Source: Patiria miniata (lineage: Eukaryota > Echinodermata > Asteroidea > Valvatida > Asterinidae). From it: a stretch of 64,000 bases of DNA. The first letter of the stretch is position 1, and each line of letters begins with the position of its first letter. The notes beneath the pieces are model-generated. The model worked only from the letters and a program-made list of their open reading frames with translations. It was not told where the DNA came from and did no database searches. Below, piece by piece: positions 44,027-55,457 of the stretch. The position numbers and the translations under genes were made by a program. The stretch is taken from the NCBI RefSeq assembly GCF_015706575.1, contig NW_024037065.1, positions 868,001-932,000 on the forward strand, read 5' to 3'.

Positions 44027-45548
44027 CAGAGTTGTAATGATTCGAGTCAATGACTCGACTCGAGTCCGACTCGAGTCACATTTTGGCGACTCGACTCGAC
44101 TCGAGTCCCGAAGGGTAAATGACTCGACTCGACTCGAGTCACTGCGAGCAAATGACTCGACTCGACTCGAGTCCCTCATCAGAATGACTCGACTCGACTC
44201 GAGGAAGGCTAATAAGACTCGAGTCCCAAAATAAAAGCAAAACTTACTTGCGAAAAATATTTGCAATGACTTACGCTGCGCCATTCGCGTTGCTAGTTTT
44301 TGTTCACGTCACGTTAATGTTCGCGAATAATGTACGTTTATATACAGCGGCAGTCTGTTTCCTTCCTCCATAATGAAACAACAAACATACACCGTGTCGC
44401 GGACTCCCACCTTGTGGTTCTATAGCATGTAATGCTAGACCCGGAACCAGACTTAAAACGCATTTCTCAATCCGTGGTTTCATCTTTGGTTTCGGGCGAT
44501 TTTGAAGTTCTTGGTGGAACGCTGGCTAAATTCATGTCCCGATTTCACACACAAAAATGGATACGGACGGGCCCACCTTTAAATAATCAAAAACAGTTTT
44601 GTATAATGCAATTACACTGTTAAAAAAATGTCGGTTCATTAACAGTTGATTCTATTGTCAATTGGCATTACAGGAGTTACTGTTTTTGCACAGTATATTC
44701 TACTGTTTCTTTTTTCTCTGTACATTAACAGCAGATTCTACTTTATTTGACATTGTTCAATTACAGGGGTTTCTTCTGTTTTGCAACAGATGATTAAGTG
44801 TTGTCGTTTTGTAACCTAACAGCATATTCGCTGTTTTTTTGTTCCTAAACAACTCTCTTTGCTGAACAACAGGTTGTTTTTGTTTAAACTTGGTGATTAT
44901 TTGATGGGGGCCGATGAACGACAAAGTGTTCATGTTTGTATCGAGGATTGCGAATGACAGGTCCTGTGTGAGCCTCAGTACACAGATATTCTCGTATAAT
45001 GAACGTACTTCACATGCAGATACTTCACGTCATGTAATGGCGGTGCTATCGATAAAACCCATGAAGGTTCGAATGTAGATACTTGCACGTTGGCTTACGG
45101 CGAGTCATGCTGCAATGACAACCAGGAAACTTTCAAATGTGTTGTTGACAATCAGGCTTACAAACTGAAACCGCTTCTATATGGCGCTTCTCCTTGAGAG
45201 TAATAGTCATTTACAATACAAAATACAAACATGTAAGCAGAAACGGATAAGTAACTTTGCTCCAAGATACAGCATACTTTATGTCTTTGGATTTCCGTAA
45301 TAGACTGGTGCCTTGTATTCTTTCTCTCTTGTGTTTGTTGCTTTTTATTGTAATTAAGTGTTCAAATATTTGTGACTCGAATTGACTTGAGCTAAATACG
45401 TGACTCGACTCGACTCGACCACACTCTGTGACTCGACTCGACTCGACTCGACCTTGTTGACCTAATGACTCGACTCGACTCGAGTCACTTCTTTAAAATG
45501 ACTCGACTCGACTCGAGTCACAAAAATCAGTGACTCGTTACAACTCTG
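44027..45548. mobile_element. hAT-type non-autonomous element with GACTCGAGTC palindrome arrays at both ends
   Basis: Ends CAGAGTTGTAATGATTCG and mirrored CGTTACAACTCTG; the 8-bp target duplication GTGTCAAG is at 44019-44026 and 45549-45556, as expected for hAT. Each subterminal region (44040-44225, 45395-45535) is an array of GACTCGACTCGAGTC words, self-complementary. The interior, about 1.1 kb, shows no transposase; the 63-codon frame at 44432 has no known motif. Confidence 0.88.
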
Positions 45549-47540
45549 GTGTCAAGAGAAGAATAATCATTCGTAAATATGAATAATTAATTAGCCATAA
45601 TTACAGAACCCTTTGCCCTATAATCATGAAATTTCTTGGGTATATTTATGAAGAATTGCTCTATGCATTTTCTTCGTCAATCGGGGGGTGCAGCATGTTA
45701 GTGCCAAGAGAAAAAAGGGGTGCGAAAAGGCAAAATAGGGGTGCGGGCGTGAATTTGCAGCATGTTAGTGTCAAGAGAAGAATATTTTTTTCGTAAATAT
45801 GAATTATTAATTAGCAATAATTCCACAACCCTTTTGCCCTATAACCATGACATTTCTTGGGTATATTTATGAAGAATTGCTCTATGCATTTTCTTCGTCA
45901 CTCGGGGGGGGGGGGGGGGCGCGAATTTGCAGCATGTTAGTGCCAAGAGAAGAAAGGGACGCGGGAAGGCAAAATAGGGGTGCGGGCGTGAATTTGCAGC
46001 ATGTTAGTGCCAAGAGATGAAAGGGGTGCGGAAAGGCAATAGAGGGGTGCGGACGTGAATATGCAGCATGTTAGTGCCAAGAGAAGAATAATCATTCGTA
46101 CATATGAATAATAAATTAGCCATAATTCCAGAACCCTTTGCCCTATAATCATGATTTTTCTTGGGTATATTTATGAAGAGTTGCTGTATGCATTTTCTTC
46201 GTCACTCGGGGGGGGGGGGGGGGCGTGAATTCGCAGCATGTTAGTGCCAAAAGAAGAATAATCATTCGTAAATATGAATTATTAATTAGCAATAATTCCA
46301 CAACCCTTTTGCCCTATAACCATGACATTTCTTGGGTATATTTATGAAGAGTTGCTCAATGCATTTTCTTCGTCACTCGGGGGGGGGGGGGCGAATTTGC
46401 AGCATGTTAGTGCCAAGAGATGAAAGGGACGCGGGAAGGCAAAATAGGGGTGCGGGCGTGAATTTGCAGCATGTTAGTGCCAAGAGAAGAATAATCATTC
46501 GTACAGAGGAATCCGCCCGGCTGTGAAATGGTCAAAATAACCAGGCCCCTTTAGGGTAAACCAAAGACTGCAAAAGAGGGATGCGGGCGCAAATTGGCAG
46601 CATGTTAGTGCCAAGAGAAAAGAAATTGCGAGAAGGCAAAAGAGGGGTGCGGGTGTGAATTTGCAGCATGTTAGTGCCAAGAGAAGAATAATCATTCGTA
46701 CATATGAATAATTAATTAGCGAAAATTCCAGAACCCTTCGCCCTATAATCATGATTTTTCTTGGGTATATTTTTGAAGAGTTGCTCCATGCATTTCCGTC
46801 GTCACTCGGCGGGGGGGGGGGGGGGCGTGAATTTGCAGCATGTGTGCCAAGAGAAGAAAGGGGTGCGGAAAGGCAAAAGAGGGGTGCGGGCGTAAATTTG
46901 GAGCATGTTAGTGACAAGAGAAGAATAATCATTCGTACATATGAATAATTAATTAGCCATAATTCCAGAACTCCTTGCCCTATAATCATGAAATTTCTTG
47001 GGTATATTTATGAAGAGTTGTTCTATGCATTTTCTTCGTCATTCGGGGGGGGGGGGGAAGGGGCGTGAATTTGCAGCATGTTAGTGCCTAGAGAAGAAAG
47101 GGGTGCGGGAAGGCAAAATAGGGGTGCGGGCGTGAATTTGCAGCATGGTAGTGCCAAGAGAAGAAAGGGGAATCCGCCCCCGGCTGTGAGATGGTCAAAA
47201 TAACCCGGCCCCTTTAGGGTAAACCAAAGACTGCAAAAGAGGGATGCGGGTGATAATTCGCAGCATGTTAGTGCCAAGAGAAAAGAAATTGCGAGAAGGC
47301 AAAAAAGGGGTGCGGGTGTGAATTTGCAGCATGTTAGTGCCAAGAGAAGAATAATCATTCGTACATACGAATAATTAATTAGCCATAATTCCAGAACCCT
47401 TTCCCCTATAACAATGAAATTTCTTGGGTATTTATGAAGAGTGCCCTATGCATTTTCTTCGTCACTCGGGGGGGGGGGGGGGCGTGAATTTGCAGCATGT
47501 TAGTGCCAAAAGAAGAAAGGGGAATCCGCCCCGGCTGAAC

Positions 47541-49153
47541 AATGTTACCAAATGGGCAAATAATTGTTATTTAAAGATTTGGTCAATTAAAAGTGTCAGT
47601 CATGCGTAATGCGCTTGTATGTATTTAGTGTATTTTGTACACTCCATTTTGCAACCTTTAATCATCTTAAAGTTACAATTATTCCTTAAAATATAGCATA
47701 AACAGTCATTTTACTCTTCTCTTCTCTGTATTGTTTTAGTGTTAATTTGTTGTTAACAGGTATAATGAATCTAATGCGTAATGTCAGCCACGGTAATGTC
47801 AGTCACAGAGGTTTATTTGCATATTAAAAGAAATCATGAAAGTTTTGCACATTTACTACATGTGTTGGTTACCCTATAAGCTAAAATGCTCGTATGGATT
47901 TAAATACGTAGAAATTTTAACTTGAAAAGAAATTTGAAAAACATGTTTGACATTTTTGGTTGCATCGCTTTTTGTAATGTCAGTCACGACAGCAAACTAC
48001 CACTCTAATTGGAAAAACTGAACATGAAATTTCAAATTTTCAATACCGTATTGTGTATTCAGGTTCCAGTAACTCCCATGCCAAACAATGTTTCAGTTGG
48101 CTTTAATTGTTAACACATAAGAGCTGATTTGATATTCAAAATTAGTAAAAATGTAATGTCAGTGACGGTCTTAGGCTTAGTGTAATGTCGTCACAAAACG
48201 ATGCTTTTTCCCATAAAAGCATTCATGATAGCAATAAAAATCTGCCCTTCATTGTTTTCTTAGCACGGGGTCTGGGTATATCAACTTCTGTTGTTGACAG
48301 ACGAGGCTTTTTTAATTGGGTGTTAATTTGTTTTATATTAACAGGCATATTCATTCAAAAATTCATGATTTTTTTCCCCCATCTTACTACAAGTTCATGC
48401 GTTAGTAACCCTATTAGCTCTAATGTTCTAATGGATTTTGATCTGCAGCACTTTTAACCTGAAGAGAAATTTTAAAAACATGTTTGACATTTTTAGGTTG
48501 CATCGCTTTTTTTTTTTAAAAAGTTGTCAGTCACGGCACCAGTCAGGGCTCTGGAGTGCTCTGAAACGTGCAAAACTAAATCAGGCCCACTTTACTCACA
48601 CTTTAGCCAGCAAATTTCTCCAAAAATTCCACTGGGGCAAAGAAAATGTCCTCAGTATTTCACCAACCAAGTTTGCAGACTCAATTAAATTTTTAAAGGA
48701 GACTTTTCTTTAATATTTTGCACATGAGAGGGAAGTCAAGTGATTTCAAAATGGGGCTAAATACTAGACTGGTATACATGTTCAACCATGGTCCAACTAT
48801 TTGAAAAGACTGACCTCTTCATTCAGAGTCAATAGTCTGGTGGCTTGACTATGGAGAAATGTGAAGTAAATTGAGTTCCCGCTAGTTCCCGTTTTGGGAC
48901 TCTCATACACAGTATTGAGAGTCCCAAATTTTCGTGACTATCACGGCACTAAACAACCCCCTAAGTCAAAAAAGCTAACCATGAAATTTCAAAGATTCAA
49001 TACTGTATTGTGTATTTAGGTCCTAGTAACCCCTTTGCCAAACATGGTTCAGTTGGCTGTAATTGTTTAGACATTAGAGCTGATTTGATACGTAATGTTA
49101 GTCACGGTGGAATTGCCCAGATAATGGAGACATTAAATCCTGTAGCTTATGTA
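47541..49153. repeat. Direct duplication with AATGTCAGTCACGG words, second copy interrupted
   Basis: A block with AAACATGTTTGACATTTTT, GGTTGCATCGCTTTTT, AATGTCAGTCACG, CATGAAATTTCAAA and GAGCTGATTTGATA occurs at about 47870-48165 and again at 48396-49105. The second copy is split by 401 bp (48540-48940) flanked by the 9-bp direct repeat TCACGGCAC (48531-48539 and 48941-48949). The insert has a short hairpin (GGGACTCTC/GAGAGTCCC) near its right end. No gene. Confidence 0.75.
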
Positions 49154-49657
49154 GGTAATCTCGCCGTCGGTTGAATATTCTCTCCCAGGACTTGTCTGCA
49201 CGGTGGACATGTTCATGTGAACTCCAGTTCTCTTTATCAGTGAGCACTACATTTCAGCATATTCCTGTTTAGAGTTTCGTTCTCCAAGTTTCCGTACAAC
49301 CATGTCTGTCTAATATATTAAAGTGCAAGCAGCAAACCTTTGTCCAGAAATAGAAGCAAATAATTATAAGGTTTCAACCGTACAAAGTGTACGTTACATT
49401 AACATATTAAGATAGCACGCACATGCATGGCCTTGTGCAGGGCCAGGGCCCTGACCACAGTTTCCATACATACACTTTGTTACGCAACGTTACGTAAATC
49501 TCACTGATAGCTGAGCTAGGCAAGGCCACTGGGCCGATGACCACCAGTGATTGTATGCTCTCTCATTGGTTGTATCTGTCAGTGCACAAACCATCGGCGC
49601 TGTTGTCTTATTGGCTCATTCTGGTTTGTACACGAACCATCGGTATTGATGGTTCGT
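49154..49657 (-). repeat. Inverted repeat, right copy (about 504 bp)
   Basis: Reverse-complement partner of 40388-40942. It contains GTTACGCAACGTTACGTAAA, GGTTGTATCTGTCAGTGCAC and the outer hairpin with ACACGAACCAT. About 8.2 kb of sequence lies between the two copies. Confidence 0.88.
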
Positions 49658-50035
49658 CAGGTCCGGGACCTGCATGCGCTCAATCTAGTGACGTGGCTAG
49701 ATTGTGCTCAGGTCGCTCGATCGAGCGATGATGACGTCAATTACATCACGAATGATGGCGATGAGTCATTGTTTGGTTGGTTTTTTTAAAGCTCCTACCT
49801 CCACTGAACGGCCGGGATCGGAAATGGCCGCCAACGCAGCAAATGTTAGACTGGTTCCTAGTCCTCCAAGTATCTGCTGCACACTGCAAAAATCAATTTA
49901 CGAAAGAAATAGCTTTGTCTAAGCTTTTTAAAGTATGTAAAAGGTTCTGATAACTGTCTTTATCATGATTTTCTTGTGCAAATTGCATGATTTTGTGTGA
50001 GTTTTCCCAGAATAGCTGTCTAGAGTGGGTTTAGA

Positions 50036-51413
50036 CTAGCTGCCAGTCCCTCTTTGTCTCATTCCATTTTTGCTCTTCACGTAGTCTCCTCCTTTTGGCC
50101 AGTTGTTCTGGTACATATGCTGCCTGCTGGAGTATTTGTTTCTAAATCTGTTTAAAGCAGTATCCAGCCTTCTTCTTATGATAATCATCATTGTTTTTAT
50201 TTGACTCAACATGCTAAGTGGAATCATTGTCACCCCAGAGCCTGTATCTAATTCCATTTCTACAAGTCTACCTTCGATACGCATCTTAACCATAATGGCA
50301 TCATAATTTCTCTGTTCGTCCTTACGCTTACTACTATTACAAGCGTTACCATGGCTACTCTTACTACTACTCACTTTTAACACTGTATAATCATCATCGA
50401 CTTCGGAGTCGCTACTGGTACTACGTACTTGGCTCACTATATTTACCGTCTTTGGCCTACTGTTCTTTGTTTGTCCCACTCTGTCCTTTCGTGGCCTTGC
50501 TGGTGCCCTTTGGAACTTGTCCGGTCCTTGTCTGTCTTGGTCGTGCTTTGGAGGTTCTCTTTCAAAGTCCCGACGGCTTGAATTCCTGTTCTCTCTGCGG
50601 TCTGTCCTGCCCGTGAAACCGCTGGAGTTGCACTTCCTTGCGATGTGTCCGATGCGATGGCACCTGGTTGCATTTAGTCTCTTTGAACCAATATTGGTCC
50701 GGATGATGCGAACTCCTTCCGCACCTGAAACATTGGCCAGATCCAGTCTGTCCACCCCTGCGTGGCTTGAAGTTTTGGCGAACTGCGTTGACTGATGTCT
50801 TGCTTTTCACTGGGTTTGACATGTCGTCTCTCATACTCCGTGCCTCAGCGAAAGTCACCTCTCTTGATTGTGCAAAGTCCACTGCTTCCACAAATGTAAG
50901 TGCAGGTTTGTCTCTGGCTTTTTCCATGAGCTTGAGTGATGTGGACTCACTGCGCAGTCCGCTGATGAATCTGTCTCTCAAATTTTCGTCGAGGTTGTCG
51001 CCGTAGTTGCAATGGAGACTCAGATGTTTGAGGGCTACCACGTAATCTGCTATGCTTTCCGATGACATCTGGTCCCTCTTAATAAGCTTGCGTCTCTCCG
51101 CTACTATGATCGGTGGAGCCTTCAAATGCTTCCGCAGTATTTTTTTCAGTTCCCCGTACGATAATGTGCTGGGTTTGCTTGGCGCCACGAGCTCCCGAAC
51201 AACGTTGTAATAGTGCGGCCCTATCGAGTGGAGAAACATTGCTGCCACCCGTGGGGTGCTTTGACTCGGGTCGAGCCCGTGCGCCTGTAAGAAGAGCTCA
51301 AAACGTTCCACGTAACAGTCCCAATCTTCGTCTTTATCGTAGTGAGACGAAAAAGGGGGGAGAAAAGTGCTCCTTTCCATCGGCAATTGCGCATGGCTGT
51401 CCTCATTCGCCAT
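50036..51413 (-). pseudogene. gag: Gag and start of protease of a second Mag-like retrotransposon, broken
   Basis: Gag starts at the ATG at 51413 (MANEDSHAQLP), overlapping the primer site; the upstream TTG at 51425 is not a real start. Capsid-like region: DWDCYVERFELFLQAHG, FLHSIGPHYYNVVREL, ERRKLIKRDQMSSESIADY, LRDRFISGLRSES. A first knuckle CFRCGRSSHH is followed by a frame change near 50663, after which the other frame carries CHRIGHIARKC, a Ser/Arg-rich linker and the protease start MELDTGSGVTMIP (near 50265). No reverse transcriptase follows, and the frame ends at 50036 with residues unlike protease. The element is thus frameshifted and truncated. Confidence 0.85.
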
Positions 51414-51424
51414 CCTCGTCGCCA
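51412..51424 (-). other. Primer binding site of the second Mag-like element
   Basis: TGGCGACGAGGAT on the minus strand, the same tRNA-Ser(GCT)-type site as at 6658-6670, here overlapping the gag start codon. Confidence 0.75.
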
Positions 51425-51802
51425 ATTTGTCGTGTATTTAACACGAAACGTGGGTGAAATGATGAACAATTGCGAGACGACTTGTTGTGGTGGAACGGTT
51501 ATGGCGGACAGTTTATTCAGTACGACTCAACGTCCGTATGTACAATGCATACAACTCATACACACCGTGCGTGCAAGCACGAGTTGACCTATGACCCTGT
51601 TACTACACAAGTATACACATTTGGGTATATGGAACGCCTTATCTAACAATAATACACTACAGTATGCTGTATGGTACCCAACCAACAGTTTCCATTGCTA
51701 GCTCACGTCACAGATAAGAAGATGTGAAACTTCGGTCTTATAACTGGTTTGGCTTCGGGTCTAGATTTTGTTGTTCGCTGATCGCTGACAACGTTAAAAC
51801 CT
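51425..51802. other. Probable 5' LTR remnant and flank
   Basis: Sequence directly upstream of the primer site in element orientation must include a 5' LTR; a plausible LTR end is CACGACA at 51429-51435. No second LTR is present in the window, so the outer edge cannot be placed. Confidence 0.4.
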
Positions 51803-52153
51803 ACACTGTAAAAAATTGCGTTATTATAACAGTTGTTTTTCAGTTGAAATTTCTGTAAATTTACAGTAGATGTTACTGTTTTCGGATTTTTCTGTAAATC
51901 TACAAATGTGTTACTGCCTACGTACAGTTTTCTCCATTTCTCTGTTTGGTTACGGTATATTCGCTGTTAAACTAAAATTCTGTGGACGCACAAGGAACAT
52001 CATGTTTTGAACAAGCCCCCGTTCTGACTCTGTTAGAACACAAACAAATTTGTAGAGTTACAGAAAAATCCGAAAACAGTAACATCTACTGAAAATGTAC
52101 AGAAATTTCAACAGAAAAACAACTGTTAAATAACGCATTGTTTTTTACAGTGT
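51803..52153. mobile_element. 351-bp element with ACACTGTAAAAAA inverted ends
   Basis: ACACTGTAAAAAA at the left is mirrored at the right, and the arms continue inward for about 100 bp with few changes (AACAGTTGTTTTTC, GATGTTACTGTTTTCGG, TTTTTCTGTAA). Little unique interior remains, so it is a MITE. No clear target duplication. Confidence 0.8.
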
Positions 52154-52316
52154 GACAATAACCATGGCCTTATACAAATGCTGTTGCGTAAGATAGAAGG
52201 GCTTTTTTTTAACACTCCACGAACGCCTTAGCTCTAAGTGAATGAGTAAAGTCTACGCGGGACTGAATGACACGTTATTGGTTAAAACTTTCGGACGATT
52301 TCATTTATGACGGGGT
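52154..52316. other. Short spacer
   Basis: Contains CCATGGCCTTATACAAATGC, also found at about 34733, and the left TGACGGGGT duplication (52308-52316) of the next element. Confidence 0.4.
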
Positions 52317-52704
52317 GCGTTATTTTTTTTCCTAGGAGGGTTAGGGGCAATGTCATGAATAATTCAGTTTTTCCTTTGAATCATTGCAAGACTTAGGTTC
52401 TCATTCTATTTTCCCCTTAATTTAAAATTATCTCAGTGATAAATTTGGAGAAGAAAAGTAGCTGATGAAAATGAGCAGCGACGACGTGGATTCGAACCAG
52501 GGATCTTTGTATCCATAGCTCATCTCGCTATCCACTAGGCTACTGTGTGGTAGCTCGACGACAACCGTTCTTTAAAATGCTTTAATGTATTGTAACTAGT
52601 TGAGTAACTAACAACAATGCTGTTGATGTCATTGTCCGTTCTCATGGATAAACATGAATTATTCATGACATTGCCCCTAACTCTCCTAGGAATAAAAATT
52701 ACGC
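52317..52704. mobile_element. 388-bp MITE with 9-bp target duplication, enclosing a tRNA-like sequence
   Basis: Terminal inverted repeats of about 50 bp: GCGTTATTTTTTTTCCTAGG on the left and GCGTAATTTTTATTCCTAGG on the right (reverse-complemented), both continuing into GTTAGGGGCAATGTCATG. TGACGGGGT flanks both sides (52308-52316, 52705-52713). Nine-base duplications are typical of Mutator-like elements, which is family inference. The interior at 52490-52555 holds a minus-strand tRNA-like segment. Confidence 0.88.
52490..52555 (-). other. tRNA-like segment inside the MITE
   Basis: On the minus strand an A-box-like TAGCCTAGTGGATA and a perfect B box GGTTCGAATCC are about 35 bases apart, as in tRNA genes. 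The anticodon arm does not fold well, and acceptor strands do not pair convincingly. A captured tRNA pseudogene or SINE head is more likely than a functional tRNA. Confidence 0.6.
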
Positions 52705-52860
52705 TGACGGGGTGCACAGGTATATACAAAATAAAACAATAATGAGCGGAACGCAGTAAACACATGATCGGCGAAAATAATTATATCCTTGTCGGTTGCA
52801 CTGTAACAGCCCTTCACCGACGATTTGAGCACTGTATACTCAGTGTGTTACCTTTCGAGT

Positions 52861-52955
52861 GAAAGTTGGAAAAAATCACTTGGGTGGGACTCGAACCCAC
52901 GACCTCCTGCTTTCTAGTGCAGATGTCTTACCACTTGACCAACGAGCTAACGGGA
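52861..52955 (-). mobile_element. tRNA-derived SINE head or tRNA pseudogene
   Basis: The minus strand has TTAGCTCGTTGGTCAAGTGG (A-box region), CTGCACTAGAAAGCAGG in the anticodon position and GGGTTCGAGTCCCA (B box and T stem). The T arm is perfect; the anticodon loop is one base too long and the acceptor strands do not pair, so this is tRNA-derived, not a working tRNA gene. The SINE body was not delimited. Confidence 0.65.
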
Positions 52956-55457
52956 TTGGTTGGCCGGTTCGAATCTGATGTACATAGCAGCGGGTACCGC
53001 ATAAACTAAATAACTTCATAAATAAGTTTAGTCTGCTTGTTATGTAAAAAAAATCATATTAAAATACGTAAGATGTTGTCTTTTAACCCAATTCATTGAT
53101 CCAACTTTGTATTTAATATAAAAAAGTCATCAAGCTTGTTGGTTACAATCCATAGGTTGACAAGGAACAAGTCTGCAGATCAAGGTCAATCCCTTTTGTT
53201 TCACGTTCTCACGTTCTTGTAGAAGCTGCTGTTTTTCAGTTGAAGAAATGATCGGCTCCCCAATTTATTTGTTTTTATGTAACAAATTACGGTTTTTCAG
53301 TGTTATTTCCAAAAAAACATTGGAGAGTTACTTTAATTGACCCCTGGATGGCCTTTGATATTACATGGTCAAAGCAAAGCAATATATCAACAGCCCTAAA
53401 CCGTTGTTCTCCGTAGCATATGAGTGAACACTCTTTCTACAAAACAAGGGTTTTTCCCATTTTCCCAATAAAGTAATCAGCCTCATTTGACCCTTTGACA
53501 ACCATTGACATCATAATGTCAACATAACACAGCAGTCCTGTATTTTCAGCAATGTTCTTTTAATTCTTAAACGAATTCAAATGAACCCTAGATGACATTT
53601 GACCTTCGATTTCTGAAGAGCTATTATTAACACCCACCCAACGATTACACTTTCGTAGTTAGAAATCCATTAAGTTCTTTACACAAAGGAACAGTTGTTT
53701 GGACGCGTCGCATATCCGTCCAAATAATAACCATGCTGTGACACGTGTTCACCCAAACTCTGAACACTCTCGACCTTTCAGACGCATATACATTGTACAT
53801 GTGTGTGTAAACGTGTACATTTTGTACTCGGACTGTACAGGATAGGAATAAATGAGCCGCTGTCTAAGAACTTGTTATCCATCGGGCCAATTCCCGATCA
53901 CCTGTTGCTGCTGTATAGGTTCTCTGCAGGGTTCCCGGAATTGTTCCTCATTTTATCTTTTGCGACTTTTATTACGAATATTATTATTATTATTATTAAT
54001 CATTTCTGGCGAAAATCTGTGCCCGCGAGTGGGGAGTGGGGGGGGGGGGGGAGACACCAAAATCCGAAAGTTGTCTAGTCGTGGAAATTCCAAAATAATG
54101 CACCTGTTTTGAACCCCAGTTGGACCAAAAACTACGAGTCCCGTTTTGGTCCAACGGGGGGTCGGTTTATAACTCTCTTTCTGGTTAATTTCAGTCAAAA
54201 TCGTTCTGAAAAGAGCAGACACTTGCTAATTCTTTACTATTTGCCAACTTCATTTTCAATTCCAAGCCACACAAGGCATAAAAAACTGCTCCTAAAAGGA
54301 TGGTGGTAAGTGTTATCCTTACACCTCGCCTTGTGCGGGAGTTTTTAAGAAAATATATTGAATTATTCTTTTTCAAACATCCGTTTAGAACTGGGTATTC
54401 AAACTATCCCTGGATAGAATTTCCGCAAAAATGCATTTTTGTCTTATAGTAAATTTCCCCTGAACAAATATTAACCATTTTAATCACTCACAACATGCCA
54501 AAATCTATTTAAAAAAAATGTTTTTGTAGGGGTTCGACGGCAATCTTCATGGGAATTTTTGTTTGGTCCAAGGGGGTTCAAAAATGCCTTAAACCCTTTT
54601 TGTCTTACTTCCCGGGACTTGGCAGTCTTTTGCGGTTTTTTAATAAAACGATGAGACAATTATTGATAACTTTACACTTTTCACATTTCTTTTTTGATAG
54701 AGGATGTCGTTTTATAAACTCAAGAAGTTCGGAATTTGGTCCAAGCGTGGCTGCATCAGGCGTGGGATATTTTTAATGTATACTTATTTTTCGCTTGTTT
54801 CGGTCAATGAGACCTTTCTATCTGGAATATATACAACGAAATAAGCAGGCACCTTGTTTCCAATGTTCCGAAAGCCTACTTTATCATTTTTCATTAAAAT
54901 TATGGGGTTTTCTAATAACACAGGTCGACAGGTCCCTCTGGAGAGAGCAAGCTGTAGCCTATGCAACTTCTCGACTAGAGAGGGCCCACTTTTGATTCAA
55001 GGGTGACAGCTCGCTATTTCCCAACTGTCGTTGCTAGGGTCCCACGTACAATGTCATTAATTAATGAACACAAGAGCAGTTATGGCATTTTCCTGTTTTT
55101 ATTTCATAAAACTATAGTCAGATTACAGCACATATTTTTAAAAATACATTCAGTTTTTGGGTAAAATTGTGTTGTTTAAATGTTTACTTTTCTCCACAAA
55201 ACTCAAGTGCATACGTTGTGTACTGCACTTTTGGTCCAAAGGGGCCAAATTTTCAAACAATGCTTTTTCCCCTCTGTCATTGGCTCTTTACATTTAAAGT
55301 CCCATTTTTTAAAAACTTTATATGCACATCAATAATATTGGACGGTTCAAGGTGAGTGATAAAACGCCTCCACCTTTTATGGTTTTCCCCGCTAAATTGA
55401 CCCTTGTACGGCGTAATTTCACGTACAAGGTCACTTAACCTAGTTATTTACAAGGTA
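52956..55457. other. Gene-free stretch with ATT microsatellite and GGTCCAA words
   Basis: A (ATT)n tract lies at about 53978-54000 and a 12-G run at about 54041-54052. TTTGGTCCAA recurs at about 54151, 54564, 54739 and 55230, the only sign of an old dispersed repeat here. No coding region is supported. Confidence 0.4.

Larger units (their letters stand above)
43059..47540. repeat. Complex tandem array with poly-G runs
   Basis: About twenty copies of GCAGCATGTTAGTGCCAAGA, arranged in longer units that add AGGGGTGCGGG words, ATAATCATTCGTACATATG, ATTTCTTGGGTATATTT and GCATTTTCTTCGTCACTC followed by runs of about 10-18 G. Two sections (46505 and 47170) also carry a GGAATCCGCC ... GGTAAACCAAAGACTGC block. 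Unit order varies, so this is a higher-order, partly shuffled array. It is interrupted by inserts at 43237-43888 and 44027-45548. ORFs on both strands (ILLLALTCC / LQHVSAKRR) are repeat translations. Confidence 0.9.

Noticed and set aside
45937..47609. ORFs with MIILLLALTCC and LQHVSAKRR
   Set aside because: Repeated in step with the poly-G array and shifted by G-run length; no independent evidence of coding.
52861..52955. Functional tRNA gene on the minus strand
   Set aside because: The T arm and B box are good, but acceptor strands do not pair and the anticodon loop has the wrong length.
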